From Paraburkholderia sejongensis (GTDB lineage Bacteria > Pseudomonadota > Gammaproteobacteria > Burkholderiales > Burkholderiaceae): a stretch of 64,000 bases of DNA. A program made the translations under genes and the position numbers. Positions 17,131 through 25,762 of the stretch are shown here, piece after piece. Every line of letters begins with the position of its first letter. Within the stretch, counting starts at the first letter, position 1. The notes under the pieces were generated by a model, which was not told the DNA's origin, searched no databases, and worked only from the letters and a program-made list of their open reading frames with translations. The stretch is taken from the NCBI RefSeq assembly GCF_020880815.1, contig NZ_JAJITD010000013.1:124001-188000 (forward strand). Reading direction: 5' to 3'.

Positions 17131-17542
17131 CTCGTACTCCGTGCTGTGATTGAAAGTTACGTGCGGGCGGATATCAGACGCTGATACCGCACGGCCACGT
17201 CCACGCGGTTTTCATCGAGTGAAACGACCGGCAATACAATGCCGCCGCGCGGCGCTGGCGGTGCGCCGTTCGTCTCAAGTAGGATGAATCCCTTTTTATT
17301 GAGCGTAGCAGAAGCATCTCGTAAGCGGTCCCGGTGAATCACGACACTTTGCGACTTTCTGATGGCGCGTTTTGGGGTGTCCGAAACTCATTTACGGCTT
17401 GAATTGGCCGGCGGGATCTGGCGCGCATTTTCTGGGACAGGTCATCGTTATGTGCGAAGATCGGTGCTGTCCGCCCGGCGCCGCTGGCCGCGCGGCGCGA
17501 CCCCGAGGCAAATCTGTTCGCGGATTCATGGAGCACCGACCG
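17131..17542 (+). other. Intergenic region upstream of the AI-2E-family permease gene
   Basis: About 410 bp between divergent genes. I see no convincing coding sequence, although short frames exist on both strands. The rightward gene has a good SD (GGAG at 17530-17533). Promoters for both flanking genes should lie here but were not resolved. Confidence 0.4.
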
Positions 17543-18616
17543 ATGACTGACCGATTGCAGGCGTCCGTATACGTAGTAGTGCTGCTTCTGATTGTGGGCT
17601 GGCTGTTGTTCATCGGGCGCGTGGTGTTCGTACCGATCGTGTTCGGCGCGATCGCCGTCTATGTGATCGTCGACTTCACGCGGCTGCTCGCGCGCATCCC
17701 GGGGATTGGCAAACGGATGCCGGTGCAGTTGCGCTACGGATTGTCGATCTTCCTGATCGCGGCCGCGATCTTCTTCGCGGTCGATATGCTGGTCGCGAAC
17801 TACGACGCGCTCGTCGCGCTCGCGCCGCGCTACCAGGATTCGGTGCTCGCGATGATCCAGAAGATCGCGACGCTGCTGCACCTCGAAAGCGAACCGACCT
17901 GGGAGTCGCTGCGCCGGAACATCCTCGCGCAGCTGAACATCCAGGCGGTGGTGACCGGGATGCTCGCGTCGCTGTCGTCGGTGATCATCGATATCTTCGT
18001 GGTGGTGCTGTATGCGAGCTTTCTGCTGGTCGAGCGCGGCACGTTCGGCGAGAAGCTGATGCGGATGTCCGCGAATTCGAGCAATGCCGCGCGGATTCGC
18101 AGCGTCGTGACCGACATCAACCGCCGGATCGGCGCGTACCTTGCGCTGAAGACCTTTCTCGGCGTCGTGCTCGGCGCGATCTGCTGGCTCGCGATGCGCA
18201 GCGTCGGGCTCGAATTCGCCGGATTGTGGGCGGTGATCACCGCGCTCCTGAACTACGTGCCGTATATCGGCTCGGTGCTCGCGGTCGCTTTCCCGGTGCT
18301 GATGTCGGTGCTGCAGTTCGGCGATGTCAACTCGATCCTGATCGTGCTGCTGACGCTGAGCGCGATTCACTTCGTGATCGGCAACATCCTCGACCCGTAC
18401 CTGATGGGCAACTCGCTGAACCTGAGCCCGTTTGCGATTCTCGCCAGCATGGCGGTGTGGTCCGCGCTGTGGGGCGTGCCGGGTGCGTTTCTGGCGGTGC
18501 CGATCACGGTCAGCATGACGATCATCTTCTCCGAATTCGAAATGACGCGGCCGGTCGCGGTGCTGCTGTCGAAGAACGGCCGGCTCAGTTACGGCAAGAG
18601 CGAGCAGACCGCGTGA
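17543..18616 (+). CDS. AI-2E family transporter (PerM-type permease)
   Basis: A 357-residue membrane protein of the AI-2E transporter/PerM family. Hydrophobic helices lie near residues 10-50, 65-85, 145-165 and 205-325. The family element ALLNYVPYIGSVLAVAFPV is near residues 235-253. A conserved C-terminal segment reads GNILDPYLMGNSLNLSP (near 282-298). Family members have been linked to autoinducer-2 export or to Na+/H+ antiport, and the family name does not settle which. I chose the ATG at 17543 because GGAG precedes it at good spacing. Two earlier in-frame starts (17528 and 17372) give non-family N-termini. Confidence 0.9.
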   Translation: MTDRLQASVYVVVLLLIVGWLLFIGRVVFVPIVFGAIAVYVIVDFTRLLARIPGIGKRMPVQLRYGLSIFLIAAAIFFAVDMLVANYDALVALAPRYQDSVLAMIQKIATLLHLESEPTWESLRRNILAQLNIQAVVTGMLASLSSVIIDIFVVVLYASFLLVERGTFGEKLMRMSANSSNAARIRSVVTDINRRIGAYLALKTFLGVVLGAICWLAMRSVGLEFAGLWAVITALLNYVPYIGSVLAVAFPVLMSVLQFGDVNSILIVLLTLSAIHFVIGNILDPYLMGNSLNLSPFAILASMAVWSALWGVPGAFLAVPITVSMTIIFSEFEMTRPVAVLLSKNGRLSYGKSEQTA

Positions 18617-18717
18617 AAGCGAAAATCGCCCGGGCGGCTGCCGCGCGGGCCATCGAACTAAACTTATGTCGATTGCCGCGTCGTATCGCGTGACCCGCAA
18701 CTACCGGGCTTGATCCC

Positions 18718-19251
18718 ATGTCATCTCGCCAGCCTCGAAACGCCGCGTTGCCGTCGCCGGCACCCGCCCGGCCAACCGCGCTCGAAGACCCCGCGTTGCT
18801 GCGTCGCCTGCTGCGCGCGAAAGACCGGATGGACGCCGCGTCGCACGAGGCGTGGCCGGTGCGGCGTCTGGCCGAAGTGAGCGGGGTGTCGGACGCGCAC
18901 TTCGCGCGCTCGTTCAAGCGGGCCTTCGGCGTGCCGCCGCATCGTTATCTGCTCACGCGCCGCATCGAGCAGGCGATCGCGCTGTTGCGCGACACCGAAC
19001 TCGACATTACCGGGATCGCGTTCGCGACCGGCTGGGAGAGCCTGGGCACATTCGGGCGGATCTTTCGCGACATCACCGATCTGAGTCCGGGCGAGATGCG
19101 CATCGCCGCGCGCGCCAGTCGGTCCGAACCCGAACGCGTGCCCGGCTGCGTGCTGAAGGCCGCGCAACGCCCCGATCTGACGATCGCAGTTTTGGAGAAG
19201 CGCCGCCGCGCGCTCGACGCTACAGTCGAGCCCTCAACCAGGGAGGTGTGA
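18718..19251 (+). CDS. Short AraC-family transcriptional regulator
   Basis: A 177-residue protein made almost entirely of an AraC/XylS double helix-turn-helix domain (about residues 25-125). Helix-turn-helix 1 is around WPVRRLAEVSGVSDAHFARSFKRAFG. The second carries IAFATGWESLGTFGRIFRDITD. No ligand-binding domain is present, so it is closer to the MarA/SoxS type in build. The C-terminal 45 residues are not of the family. The stop overlaps the start of the VOC gene by one base (TGATG), implying co-translation. It probably controls itself and that gene. Confidence 0.9.
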   Translation: MSSRQPRNAALPSPAPARPTALEDPALLRRLLRAKDRMDAASHEAWPVRRLAEVSGVSDAHFARSFKRAFGVPPHRYLLTRRIEQAIALLRDTELDITGIAFATGWESLGTFGRIFRDITDLSPGEMRIAARASRSEPERVPGCVLKAAQRPDLTIAVLEKRRRALDATVEPSTREV

Positions 19252-19667
19252 TGAACCAGGGTATCGATGTGGTCGGCCTGTACGTCGACGATCAGGACGA
19301 AGCGCTCGCTTTTTATGTCGACAAACTCGGCTTTCAGGTGCACACCGACGTGCGCAACGGCGCGTACCGTTGGCTCACGGTCAGTCATCCGGAGCAGCCG
19401 TCGTTCCAGTTGGGTCTGTTTACGCCCGGGCCGCCGGTGCACGACGACGCGACCGCGCAAACGCTGCGCGCGATGGTCGCCAAGGGAGCGATGCCGCCTC
19501 TCGTGCTGGCGGTCGCCGATTGCCGCGCGAGCTACGCGCAGTTGAAGGCGCGCGGGGTGGAATTCACGCAGGAGCCGATCGATCGCTACGGCAACGTCGA
19601 TGCGGGCTTTCGCGATCCGGCGGGCAACGGCTGGAAGATGATCGAGAAGGCGGCGGGCGCGCAATAG
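19251..19667 (+). CDS. VOC (glyoxalase/bleomycin-resistance) family protein
   Basis: A 138-residue single vicinal-oxygen-chelate unit: two beta-alpha-beta-beta-beta modules, with DVVGLYVDDQDEALAFYVDKLGF at the start and GFRDPAGNGWKMIEKA at the end. The start at 19251 follows a strong SD (GGGAGG at 19241-19246) and overlaps the AraC stop. VOC proteins act as isomerases, dioxygenases or antibiotic-binding proteins. The two usual metal-site positions are not both obvious here, so a binding role is possible. It is likely co-regulated with the AraC gene. Confidence 0.9.
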   Translation: MNQGIDVVGLYVDDQDEALAFYVDKLGFQVHTDVRNGAYRWLTVSHPEQPSFQLGLFTPGPPVHDDATAQTLRAMVAKGAMPPLVLAVADCRASYAQLKARGVEFTQEPIDRYGNVDAGFRDPAGNGWKMIEKAAGAQ

Positions 19668-19729
19668 GCGGGGGCGGCGGCGCGGCGGTCGATTGCGCTG
19701 CCGGGGTAGCCGCCAGCTTGAATAGCCGT

Positions 19730-19756
19730 AAAAAAACCGCCGGCGATTGCCGGCGG
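19730..19756 (-). terminator. Intrinsic terminator of the Met-rich exported protein gene
   Basis: On the minus strand an 8-bp GC stem CCGCCGGC/GCCGGCGG with a four-base loop (19737-19756) is followed directly by seven T residues (19736-19730). It lies 38 bases past the stop of the gene ending at 19794. Confidence 0.9.
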
Positions 19757-19793
19757 TCGCGGATGGTGGAACGTATCGGAAACGGCAACCGCG

Positions 19794-20354
19794 TCAGACC
19801 TTGATCTCAGGTCCTTTCGCCGGCACGGCGGGGGCGGGCGCAGGGGCCGGCGGCGCGCTGCGGCGCAGCGGGTTCAGAATGATCACCTGCTGCGGCGCCG
19901 CGCCGACCGGTGCCGCGAATACCACGCTGTGCGGCGTCGGCGTCGCGAACGCGCCCGCTAACGCGGCGTGCTGTAGCGCGATCATCTGGCGTTGCATCTG
20001 CTGCTGCATCGCGATCATTTGCATCTGCGCGGCGCGCATCTGGTACTGCATCGCCTGCATGGCCTGCATCTGCCGCAGCGCGAGTTCGGGCGGCACGCTT
20101 GTCGTGCCCGACTGCATTGCGACACTCGCGCCGCCTTGCGGGCTGCGCCAACTCCACGTGCTGATTTTCAGCGGGCCCGACGCGGTCTGCACGACGCGCG
20201 TCTCGGTTTTCACCGGAACCGCCTGACCATTGACGCTGATAAACAGCGGTTGCGCGGCGGCTTGCTCCGCGGGCTGAGCGTTGGGCTGGCCGGCCAGCGC
20301 AAGGGCGGGAAGCAGCGCCGCGGCACCGGCTGCCAGGTACGAACGAAAGCGCAT
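19794..20354 (-). CDS. Exported Met/Gln-rich protein of unknown function
   Basis: A 186-residue protein. The start at 20354 is set by an SD (GGAG) and gives a clear signal peptide (MRFRSYLAAGAAALLPALALA, cleavage near residue 21). The mature part begins with a small beta region (FISVNGQAVPVKTETRVVQT). It then has a run at about residues 98-130 in which roughly every second or third residue is Met or Gln (QMQAMQAMQYQ, QMQMIAMQQQMQRQM). The C-terminus is Pro/Ala-rich. Met-rich periplasmic segments can bind Cu(I)/Ag(I) or serve as oxidation sinks, but no copper genes flank it. I do not recognise a named family. It has its own terminator. Confidence 0.75.
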   Translation of the reverse strand: MRFRSYLAAGAAALLPALALAGQPNAQPAEQAAAQPLFISVNGQAVPVKTETRVVQTASGPLKISTWSWRSPQGGASVAMQSGTTSVPPELALRQMQAMQAMQYQMRAAQMQMIAMQQQMQRQMIALQHAALAGAFATPTPHSVVFAAPVGAAPQQVIILNPLRRSAPPAPAPAPAVPAKGPEIKV

Positions 20355-20525
20355 ATTCGTATCTCCATCGATCGATACTGCAAGAATCAATAATGAAAGA
20401 ACCATGCGACCCCAAGACGGGATCACCGGCGAAATATGCGAGGCGACACTTAAACGAAACTTAAAACGGTGGCCGCGCCGCGCAGCCGGCGCGATCGGTT
20501 CCGCCCGCCCCCCGCATCACGCGAT

Positions 20526-22250
20526 TTATTGCCCGCCGCCATACAGATCGAGCAGCATCAACGTCACGCCGTTGGTCCAGCCGAAGCCGTCCTGCAACGG
20601 ATATTCGCCACCGCCGCCGCCGCCTTCTCCCGCGCCTTCGACCACGTACTTCTCGACCAGCTTTTGCTGGGTCTTGTAGACGTTCTGCACGTCGGCCAGA
20701 AAGCGCGTGCCGATCGTCTGCGCAAGGTCGGCGCGGCCATAGCGTTTGAGGCCCTGAATCGCGATCCAGTGCAGCGGCGCCCAGCCGTTCGGCGCGTCCC
20801 ATTGCTGCGTGGTCGCGTAGGTCGAGGTCGCGAGTCCGCCGTCTTTCAGCAATACCCGCTGGACGGTCTGCGCGGTCTTCCACGCGCGATCGGGCCACGC
20901 GAGCCCGGCCATCAGCGGGTACAGCATCGCCGGCGTCTGGTTGTCGCGCGCTTTGCGCAGTTGCCAGTCGTAGTCGCCGTAGTAGCCGTTGCTGTTCCAC
21001 AGATAGCGGTTGATCCCTTGCGCGCGCCGCGCCGCATGGCCGACGAAGCGCGCGACGCAGCCGACATCGCGCGTCACGGTGCAGCCATGCGCGATCGTCG
21101 TCTCGAGATGGAACAGCAGGCTGTTCAGGTCGACCGGCACGATCGATGTCGTGCGCACGGTCGCGAGCGTCTGGTTATCGCCGAACCAGCGCGAACTGAA
21201 GTCCCAGCCGCTTTCCGCGGTCGCGCGCAGATCGCGATAGACCTCGTTGGCCGGCCGCCCGCTCGCCCGCGCGGTCTGCACATCCTCCAGGTACGATTCG
21301 TCGCGCGGCGTGTCCAGCTCGTCCCAGTAGCGGTTCAGCACGGTGCCGTCGCTCAGTACCACTACATTGCGCGTCGCCCCGCCGCGCGGCGTGCTGTCCG
21401 CGCCTTGCATCCAGTACTCGTATTCCTTGCGTAATGCGGGCAGGTACTTCTGATAGACCGTATTGCCTTCCTTCTGCGCGGCGAGCTCGACCATATACGA
21501 GTAGAACGGCGGTTGCGAGCGGCTCAGATAATAGGTGCGATTGCCGTTCGGAATATGGCCGAAGGTGTCGATCAGGTACGCGAAGTTATCGAGCATGTTG
21601 TCGACGAGATCTTCGCGTCCCGACTCCTGCAGACCGAGCATCGTGAAATAGGTGTCCCAGTAGTAGCCTTCGCGAAACCGGCCGCCCGGCACCACGTAGG
21701 GTTTGGGCAGCGGAATCAGCGAGCTGTAGTCGGGCGCGCTCGTCGTTGTGCGCGTGAGGCCGTTCCACAGCCAGTCGATGTGTTCACGCAGGCTTTGATT
21801 CGCCGGTGGCGTGATGCCCTGGTCGATTGGCGGCGTGAAGTACTGGTTGACGAAGTTCTTCAGCGAAAAGTTCGGCTGGTTCTTCTGTGCTTCGTACAAC
21901 TGCACGATCGTGGCCGGATCGGCGTTGGGCGTCGCGTCGACGAAGGTTTTCTGGTCGTCGTAGATCTGCGCTGTTTGAACCGCGACGAATAGATCGCCGT
22001 ACAGGATGTCGGGTGCGGGCGGCAGCGCGGCGCCCACCTGGGTATCGGCGAAACCATTTGCGGAAGTGAATAACAGCGTGGCGGTGCAGACCGCGCTGAG
22101 TACTAATGGCGCGCGTCGCCATTTCACGCGGATTGACTGACTATGAGAAGAGCGGCGGAGAAAAGGAGAGAACCTGGCGGGCGAAGCGCTAATGAATTGC
22201 GCGTCCTTGCATGACGCGGTACCGCGGCGAGACCGTAACTGAATGTGCAT
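20526..22250 (-). CDS. treA: Periplasmic trehalase (GH37)
   Basis: A 574-residue glycoside hydrolase family 37 trehalase, which splits trehalose to two glucose molecules. Signature 1 (PGGRFREGYYWDTY) is near residue 187 and signature 2 (QWDAPNGWAP) near residue 482. The catalytic acid lies in SGWDFSSRWF and the catalytic base in GGGGEYPLQDGFGWTNG. The start at 22250 has a perfect SD (GGAGG, five-base spacing). The signal sequence is unusual: about 45 mostly basic residues precede the hydrophobic core (LVLSAVCTATLLFTSANGFA). The real export start might therefore be further in. Trehalose use or osmotic adaptation is the expected role. Confidence 0.93.
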   Translation of the reverse strand: MHIQLRSRRGTASCKDAQFISASPARFSPFLRRSSHSQSIRVKWRRAPLVLSAVCTATLLFTSANGFADTQVGAALPPAPDILYGDLFVAVQTAQIYDDQKTFVDATPNADPATIVQLYEAQKNQPNFSLKNFVNQYFTPPIDQGITPPANQSLREHIDWLWNGLTRTTTSAPDYSSLIPLPKPYVVPGGRFREGYYWDTYFTMLGLQESGREDLVDNMLDNFAYLIDTFGHIPNGNRTYYLSRSQPPFYSYMVELAAQKEGNTVYQKYLPALRKEYEYWMQGADSTPRGGATRNVVVLSDGTVLNRYWDELDTPRDESYLEDVQTARASGRPANEVYRDLRATAESGWDFSSRWFGDNQTLATVRTTSIVPVDLNSLLFHLETTIAHGCTVTRDVGCVARFVGHAARRAQGINRYLWNSNGYYGDYDWQLRKARDNQTPAMLYPLMAGLAWPDRAWKTAQTVQRVLLKDGGLATSTYATTQQWDAPNGWAPLHWIAIQGLKRYGRADLAQTIGTRFLADVQNVYKTQQKLVEKYVVEGAGEGGGGGGEYPLQDGFGWTNGVTLMLLDLYGGGQ

Positions 22251-22614
22251 GATGCCTCCGGAGTGGTTGGGCATTTCACTGGTCTCTTCGCATGCCGTTC
22301 GATGCCGTTTGCTGCAAGCGGCATACGCGTCCCGCACGAGGTGGCCGGATCAAAGGCCTCGCAAGCATCGCATGGTTTCAAATCATTGGGCAACTGCGGC
22401 GCAACATATTCAGCATGCATTCAGCGTGCGGATTGCGCGGTGAATATCGGCAATAGAAAGGTGTGATGGAGTACTTGCGCGTGCTTCGCTGTTTGAAGCA
22501 ATAGAAGCGTCGATCAGACCTGATCGCGCGAAAGAAACGGCTGGCGGAGCAAGCGATATACCCGCGCCGGCGATCGATCGAGCCGGCGCGGATACCTCAA
22601 CGAGCTGTGCGGAA
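22251..22614 (-). other. Intergenic region between the amino-acid binding protein and trehalase genes
   Basis: A 364-bp gap holding the treA upstream region and, near its left end, a strong hairpin at 22563-22590. No convincing gene is present. A purine-rich AGGTGTGATGGAG near 22459 resembles an SD but opens no sensible frame. Confidence 0.4.
22563..22590 (-). terminator. GC-rich hairpin downstream of the amino-acid binding protein gene
   Basis: A perfect 9-bp stem CGCGCCGGC/GCCGGCGCG closes the ten-base loop GATCGATCGA, 25 bases after the stop at 22615. No T-tract follows on the minus strand. It is therefore a weak or factor-dependent terminator or an mRNA-stabilising hairpin. Confidence 0.55.
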
Positions 22615-23418
22615 TTACTGCGCGACCGGCTGGGTGACGTCCTGACCGAACCAGTGCATCGAGATCTTTTTCAGCGTGCCGTCCTGTTTCAATTCGGTCA
22701 GCGCATCGTCGAGCGCTTTGGCGAACTTCGGATTGCCCTTGCGGAACGGAATGGCCTGGTTCTGCTCGGCGCCTTTGAGCAACGCGCCCGGGCGCAGCGG
22801 CAGGTTCGACGTCTTGATGATGTACGGCAGCATCAGACGGTCGTCGATCGTCGCGTCGATACGCTTGGCTGCCAGATCGCGCAGTTTTTCGGGCGCGCCG
22901 GGATAGGTCTGCACGTTGATCCCCGGCACCGCGCGCGCGAGTTGATCGTAGTTGGTGCCGAGCGTGACGCCGATCTTTTTGTCGCCTTTGAATTCATCCA
23001 GCGCTTTGAATTCGCGTTTGTCGTCGGCTCGCTGGATCAGCTGCGCGGTCGAAAACGTGTACGGCTGGCTGAAGTCGAGCGCCTCCTTGCGTTGCGGCGT
23101 GATGGTCACCTGGTTGACGATCACGTCGAACTTGCCGCTTTGCAGCGCCGCGATAATGCCGCTCCACTCGGTCGGAATGAACTCGGGCTTCACGCCGAGT
23201 TTCGCCGCGACCGCTTTCGCGACGTCGACGTCGAAGCCCTCGAGCTGACCTTCCTTATTGCGGGAGTTGAACGGCGGGTAGGTGCCTTCGAGGCCGATCT
23301 TCAGGACTCCGGCCCGTTTGACCGAGTCGAGCAGATCTTCGGCATGGGCGGTGAGCGCGGTAAAGCCGAGGGCCGACAGAGCCAGCGCGTTGACGAGCAG
23401 CAGCTTCGAAAATTTCAT
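22615..23418 (-). CDS. Amino-acid ABC transporter periplasmic binding protein
   Basis: A 267-residue solute-binding protein of the polar amino-acid family (SBP_bac_3). The signal peptide is residues 1-26 (MKFSKLLLVNALALSALG, ending AHA). The mature start reads LLDSVKRAGVLKIGLEGTYPPFN. The ligand-site region includes GFDVDVAKAVAAKLG and a typical FDVIVNQVTITPQRKE. GGAG precedes the ATG at suitable spacing. No permease or ATPase gene is adjacent, so it is an orphan that must use a system elsewhere. The substrate cannot be told from sequence. Cystine or a polar amino acid is likely. Confidence 0.9.
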   Translation of the reverse strand: MKFSKLLLVNALALSALGFTALTAHAEDLLDSVKRAGVLKIGLEGTYPPFNSRNKEGQLEGFDVDVAKAVAAKLGVKPEFIPTEWSGIIAALQSGKFDVIVNQVTITPQRKEALDFSQPYTFSTAQLIQRADDKREFKALDEFKGDKKIGVTLGTNYDQLARAVPGINVQTYPGAPEKLRDLAAKRIDATIDDRLMLPYIIKTSNLPLRPGALLKGAEQNQAIPFRKGNPKFAKALDDALTELKQDGTLKKISMHWFGQDVTQPVAQ

Positions 23419-23722
23419 TGAGTGTCTCCAGTGTGCTTTGAGCGTGATTCTGCACAACGCAATGATGTCCCGATAATCGAATCGTTTCGGGGTGCACGCG
23501 AAGGCGGTTTTGGTCTGGATGCAGCGTCTTCGCGGCGGGGTGCGCAATCCGCTTGCGGGCCGCGATGCCATACGCGGAACGCCCGGCCGATTGCGCGCAC
23601 CATCCTAGCACTCCAAAAGTCGTCTGTTAGCGCTTTGTGAGAATTCGGCGGCGGTGAGCGGCGCAAGCGGTAACGGGGAGCTTTGTCTATAGGGGTGTAT
23701 CCGCCGCGCGGCACTCGCTTCG
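23419..23722 (-). other. Intergenic region upstream of the amino-acid binding protein gene
   Basis: About 300 bp carrying the promoter region of the binding-protein gene and the 3' flank of the DeoR gene. I see no gene and no obvious terminator. Confidence 0.35.
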
Positions 23723-24478
23723 CTACGCCCTCACCACCGTAACCCCGGCCGCTTCTATCGGCTTCGTCAATTCCGCGCCGGTTTTCTTCTCGACCACGAT
23801 CGCCTGCGCGAGCGAGAGTTCGCCAATGACGAACGGCGACGCGGCGTTCAATTTCGACGCCGACGCGAGCACTACCGTTTCCGCCGCGCGGGCGGCGAGC
23901 GCGCGCTTGATCGCGGCTTCTTCGAAGTCGCCGGTCGTGAGGCCCGCGCTCGGGTGCACGCCGGTTACGCCCATGAAATACAGGTCGGCGTGGATGCGCG
24001 CGATGCTCTCCATCGCGGCGGCGCCGACCGCGACGATCGAATGTTTGTAGAGCCGGCCGCCGATCAGGATCACCTCGACGCACGGATGAGCGGCGAGCGC
24101 GGCCGCGACGCCAGGGCTATGCGTGACGATCGTGGCCCGAAGATCGGCCGGCAATTCGCCGACCAGCAACGCCGACGTGGTGCCGCCGTCGACGATCACC
24201 GTCTGCCCCGGCGCGATCATCGCGGCCGCGCGCCGGGCGATGCGCCGCTTGGCGGCCGACTCGATATCCTGACGCTGCTCGAACGACGCGAGCGCGGGCG
24301 AGGCCGGCAACGCGCCGCCGTGCACGCGCTGCAGCAGTCCCTCTGCCGCCAGTTCGCGCAGGTCGCGGCGAATCGTGTCTTCCGACACGCCAAACGTCTC
24401 GCTCAGCGCGCCGGCCAGCACCTGGCCGTGGCGGGCGAGCTCGTCGAGGATCGCTTTCTTGCGTTGGGTCGTCAACAT
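23723..24478 (-). CDS. DeoR-family transcriptional regulator
   Basis: A 251-residue DeoR-type repressor. The N-terminal winged helix (residues 1-57) reads MLTTQRKKAILDELARHGQ, then LSETFGVSEDTIRRDLRELA. A C-terminal sugar-phosphate-sensing domain follows with IVDGGTTSALL and the late motif VLASASKLN. The start at 24478 gives the family N-terminus. An upstream in-frame ATG at 24526 would add 16 non-family residues and would place the operator repeats inside the gene. It diverges from the NudK-type gene with 79 bp between starts, so shared control through the repeats at 24484-24520 is likely. The ligand is unknown. Confidence 0.9.
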   Translation of the reverse strand: MLTTQRKKAILDELARHGQVLAGALSETFGVSEDTIRRDLRELAAEGLLQRVHGGALPASPALASFEQRQDIESAAKRRIARRAAAMIAPGQTVIVDGGTTSALLVGELPADLRATIVTHSPGVAAALAAHPCVEVILIGGRLYKHSIVAVGAAAMESIARIHADLYFMGVTGVHPSAGLTTGDFEEAAIKRALAARAAETVVLASASKLNAASPFVIGELSLAQAIVVEKKTGAELTKPIEAAGVTVVRA

Positions 24479-24483
24479 ACGGC

Positions 24484-24520
24484 TGCACGAAATATCTTGA
24501 AATTGCACGAAGTTGCACGA
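24484..24520. promoter_or_regulatory. Helically phased TGCACGA repeats between deoR-type and nudK-type genes
   Basis: The heptamer TGCACGA occurs at 24484-24490, 24504-24510 and 24514-24520. Start-to-start spacings are 20 and 10 bp, so all three face the same side of the helix. They lie between the two divergent starts. A DeoR-family repressor operator is the simplest reading. Confidence 0.6.
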
Positions 24521-24557
24521 TACCATGACTGGCCATCACTGGTCGACAGGAGACGCC

Positions 24558-25157
24558 ATGACTGCCACGAGAGACCGGGTACGGATCGTCGATACCGCCT
24601 TGCTGTCGGACGACTGGTACACGCTAAAGAAGGTGACGTTCGATTTCTTGCGCCGCGACGGCACGTGGCAACGGCAAAACCGCGAGACCTACGATCGCGG
24701 CAACGGCGCGACGATCCTGCTGCACAGTCCGCGCTCCGGCAACATCGTGCTGACGCGGCAATTCCGTATGCCGGCGTTCGTCAATGGACACGACGGCATG
24801 TTGATCGAAGCGCCGGGCGGCCTGCTCGACGACGCGTCGCCGGAGGAGCGCATCCGTCTGGAGGCCGAGGAAGAAACCGGTTACCGGGTCAGCGAGATTC
24901 GCAAGGTGTTCGAGGCGTATATGAGCCCCGGGTCCGTGACCGAGAAGCTCTATTTCTTTATCGGCGAATACGACGCGTCGATGCGGATCAACGATGGCGG
25001 CGGGGTCGTCGACGAAGGAGAAGATCTGGAAGTACTCGAATTGCCGCTACGCACCGCATTGCAAATGATCGACGACGGCGAGATTGTCGACGGCAAGACG
25101 ATCATGTTGCTGCAATACCTCGCGTTACGCGAATTGGGCGCCGGGCGTTCGTTGTAG
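24558..25157 (+). CDS. nudK: NudK-type Nudix hydrolase (GDP-mannose pyrophosphatase-like)
   Basis: A 199-residue Nudix enzyme. The Nudix region reads GGLLDDASPEERIRLEAEEETGY. It departs from the consensus at the early Glu and at the Arg of REUXEE, but E. coli NudK departs in the same places as I recall it. The following family-specific stretch EAYMSPGSVTEKLYFFIGEY also matches NudK. NudK hydrolyses GDP-mannose and related nucleotide sugars. The start at 24558 has a strong SD (AGGAGA). It is divergent from the DeoR gene, which by family senses phosphorylated sugars, so the pair makes metabolic sense. Confidence 0.88.
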   Translation: MTATRDRVRIVDTALLSDDWYTLKKVTFDFLRRDGTWQRQNRETYDRGNGATILLHSPRSGNIVLTRQFRMPAFVNGHDGMLIEAPGGLLDDASPEERIRLEAEEETGYRVSEIRKVFEAYMSPGSVTEKLYFFIGEYDASMRINDGGGVVDEGEDLEVLELPLRTALQMIDDGEIVDGKTIMLLQYLALRELGAGRSL

Positions 25158-25176
25158 CCTGCGTGCAAGCATTGCG

Positions 25177-25569
25177 TTACGGCTCGGCGTGGCAGCACAC
25201 GCACAGCTTGTTGCCGTCGAGATCGCGGATGTACGCGCCGTAGTAGTTCTCGTGATAGTGCGGTCGCAGGCCCGGCGGGCCTTCGCAGGTCGCGCCACAA
25301 GCGATCGCACCGGCATAGGCGCGGTCGACGGTCGGCCGGTCGCGCGCGAGTAGCGCGATCATCTGGCCATTGCCGCCGTGCGCTGCCTTGCCGTTGTACG
25401 GCTCGCCGATAATGAGCAGCGGGCGCGGCGCATCGGGCGCCATCCACGCGGCCCACGGTTTGTCGCGGTCGCAGAACTTCAGTTGATGGCCGAGTTCTCG
25501 CATCAATGCCGAGTAGAGTTCGAACCCCTGATCGAAGTCGTTCACGCCGATGAACAGATGCGATATCAA
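25177..25569 (-). CDS. VOC family protein with TTG start
   Basis: A 130-residue single-unit VOC protein. The frame is open much further upstream, but similarity begins at ISHLFIGVNDFDQGFELYSALM. The only sensible start there is TTG at 25569, with GGGAGA six bases upstream. The C-terminal half has ENYYGAYIRDLDGNKLCVCCH, where a late Glu metal ligand is replaced and Cys residues appear. This family of small VOC proteins is common in proteobacteria, with no established substrate. It converges on the nudK-type gene, 19 bp apart. Confidence 0.82.
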   Translation of the reverse strand: MISHLFIGVNDFDQGFELYSALMRELGHQLKFCDRDKPWAAWMAPDAPRPLLIIGEPYNGKAAHGGNGQMIALLARDRPTVDRAYAGAIACGATCEGPPGLRPHYHENYYGAYIRDLDGNKLCVCCHAEP

Positions 25570-25762
25570 GTTGCGTCTCCCGGAAGTGGGGCGTTCGGTC
25601 AGCGCGCGCGTTTCGATGACTGACGACGCGCGCCGGTCTGGCTGGCTTGCACGGATCAGATCATAAATCAGTTCGGGGTCCGCAGCGATGGCGGCGCTGT
25701 GCGAGCGTCGCCGCGGGGTCGGCGTCGCTGTGTGAGCTGCGATAGCCTTAAGCCGCAAAGTA

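Noticed and set aside
17339..18700. 453-codon minus-strand frame over the AI-2E permease gene
   Set aside because: His/Arg/Asp-rich shadow. The plus-strand frame has clear membrane helices and family motifs.
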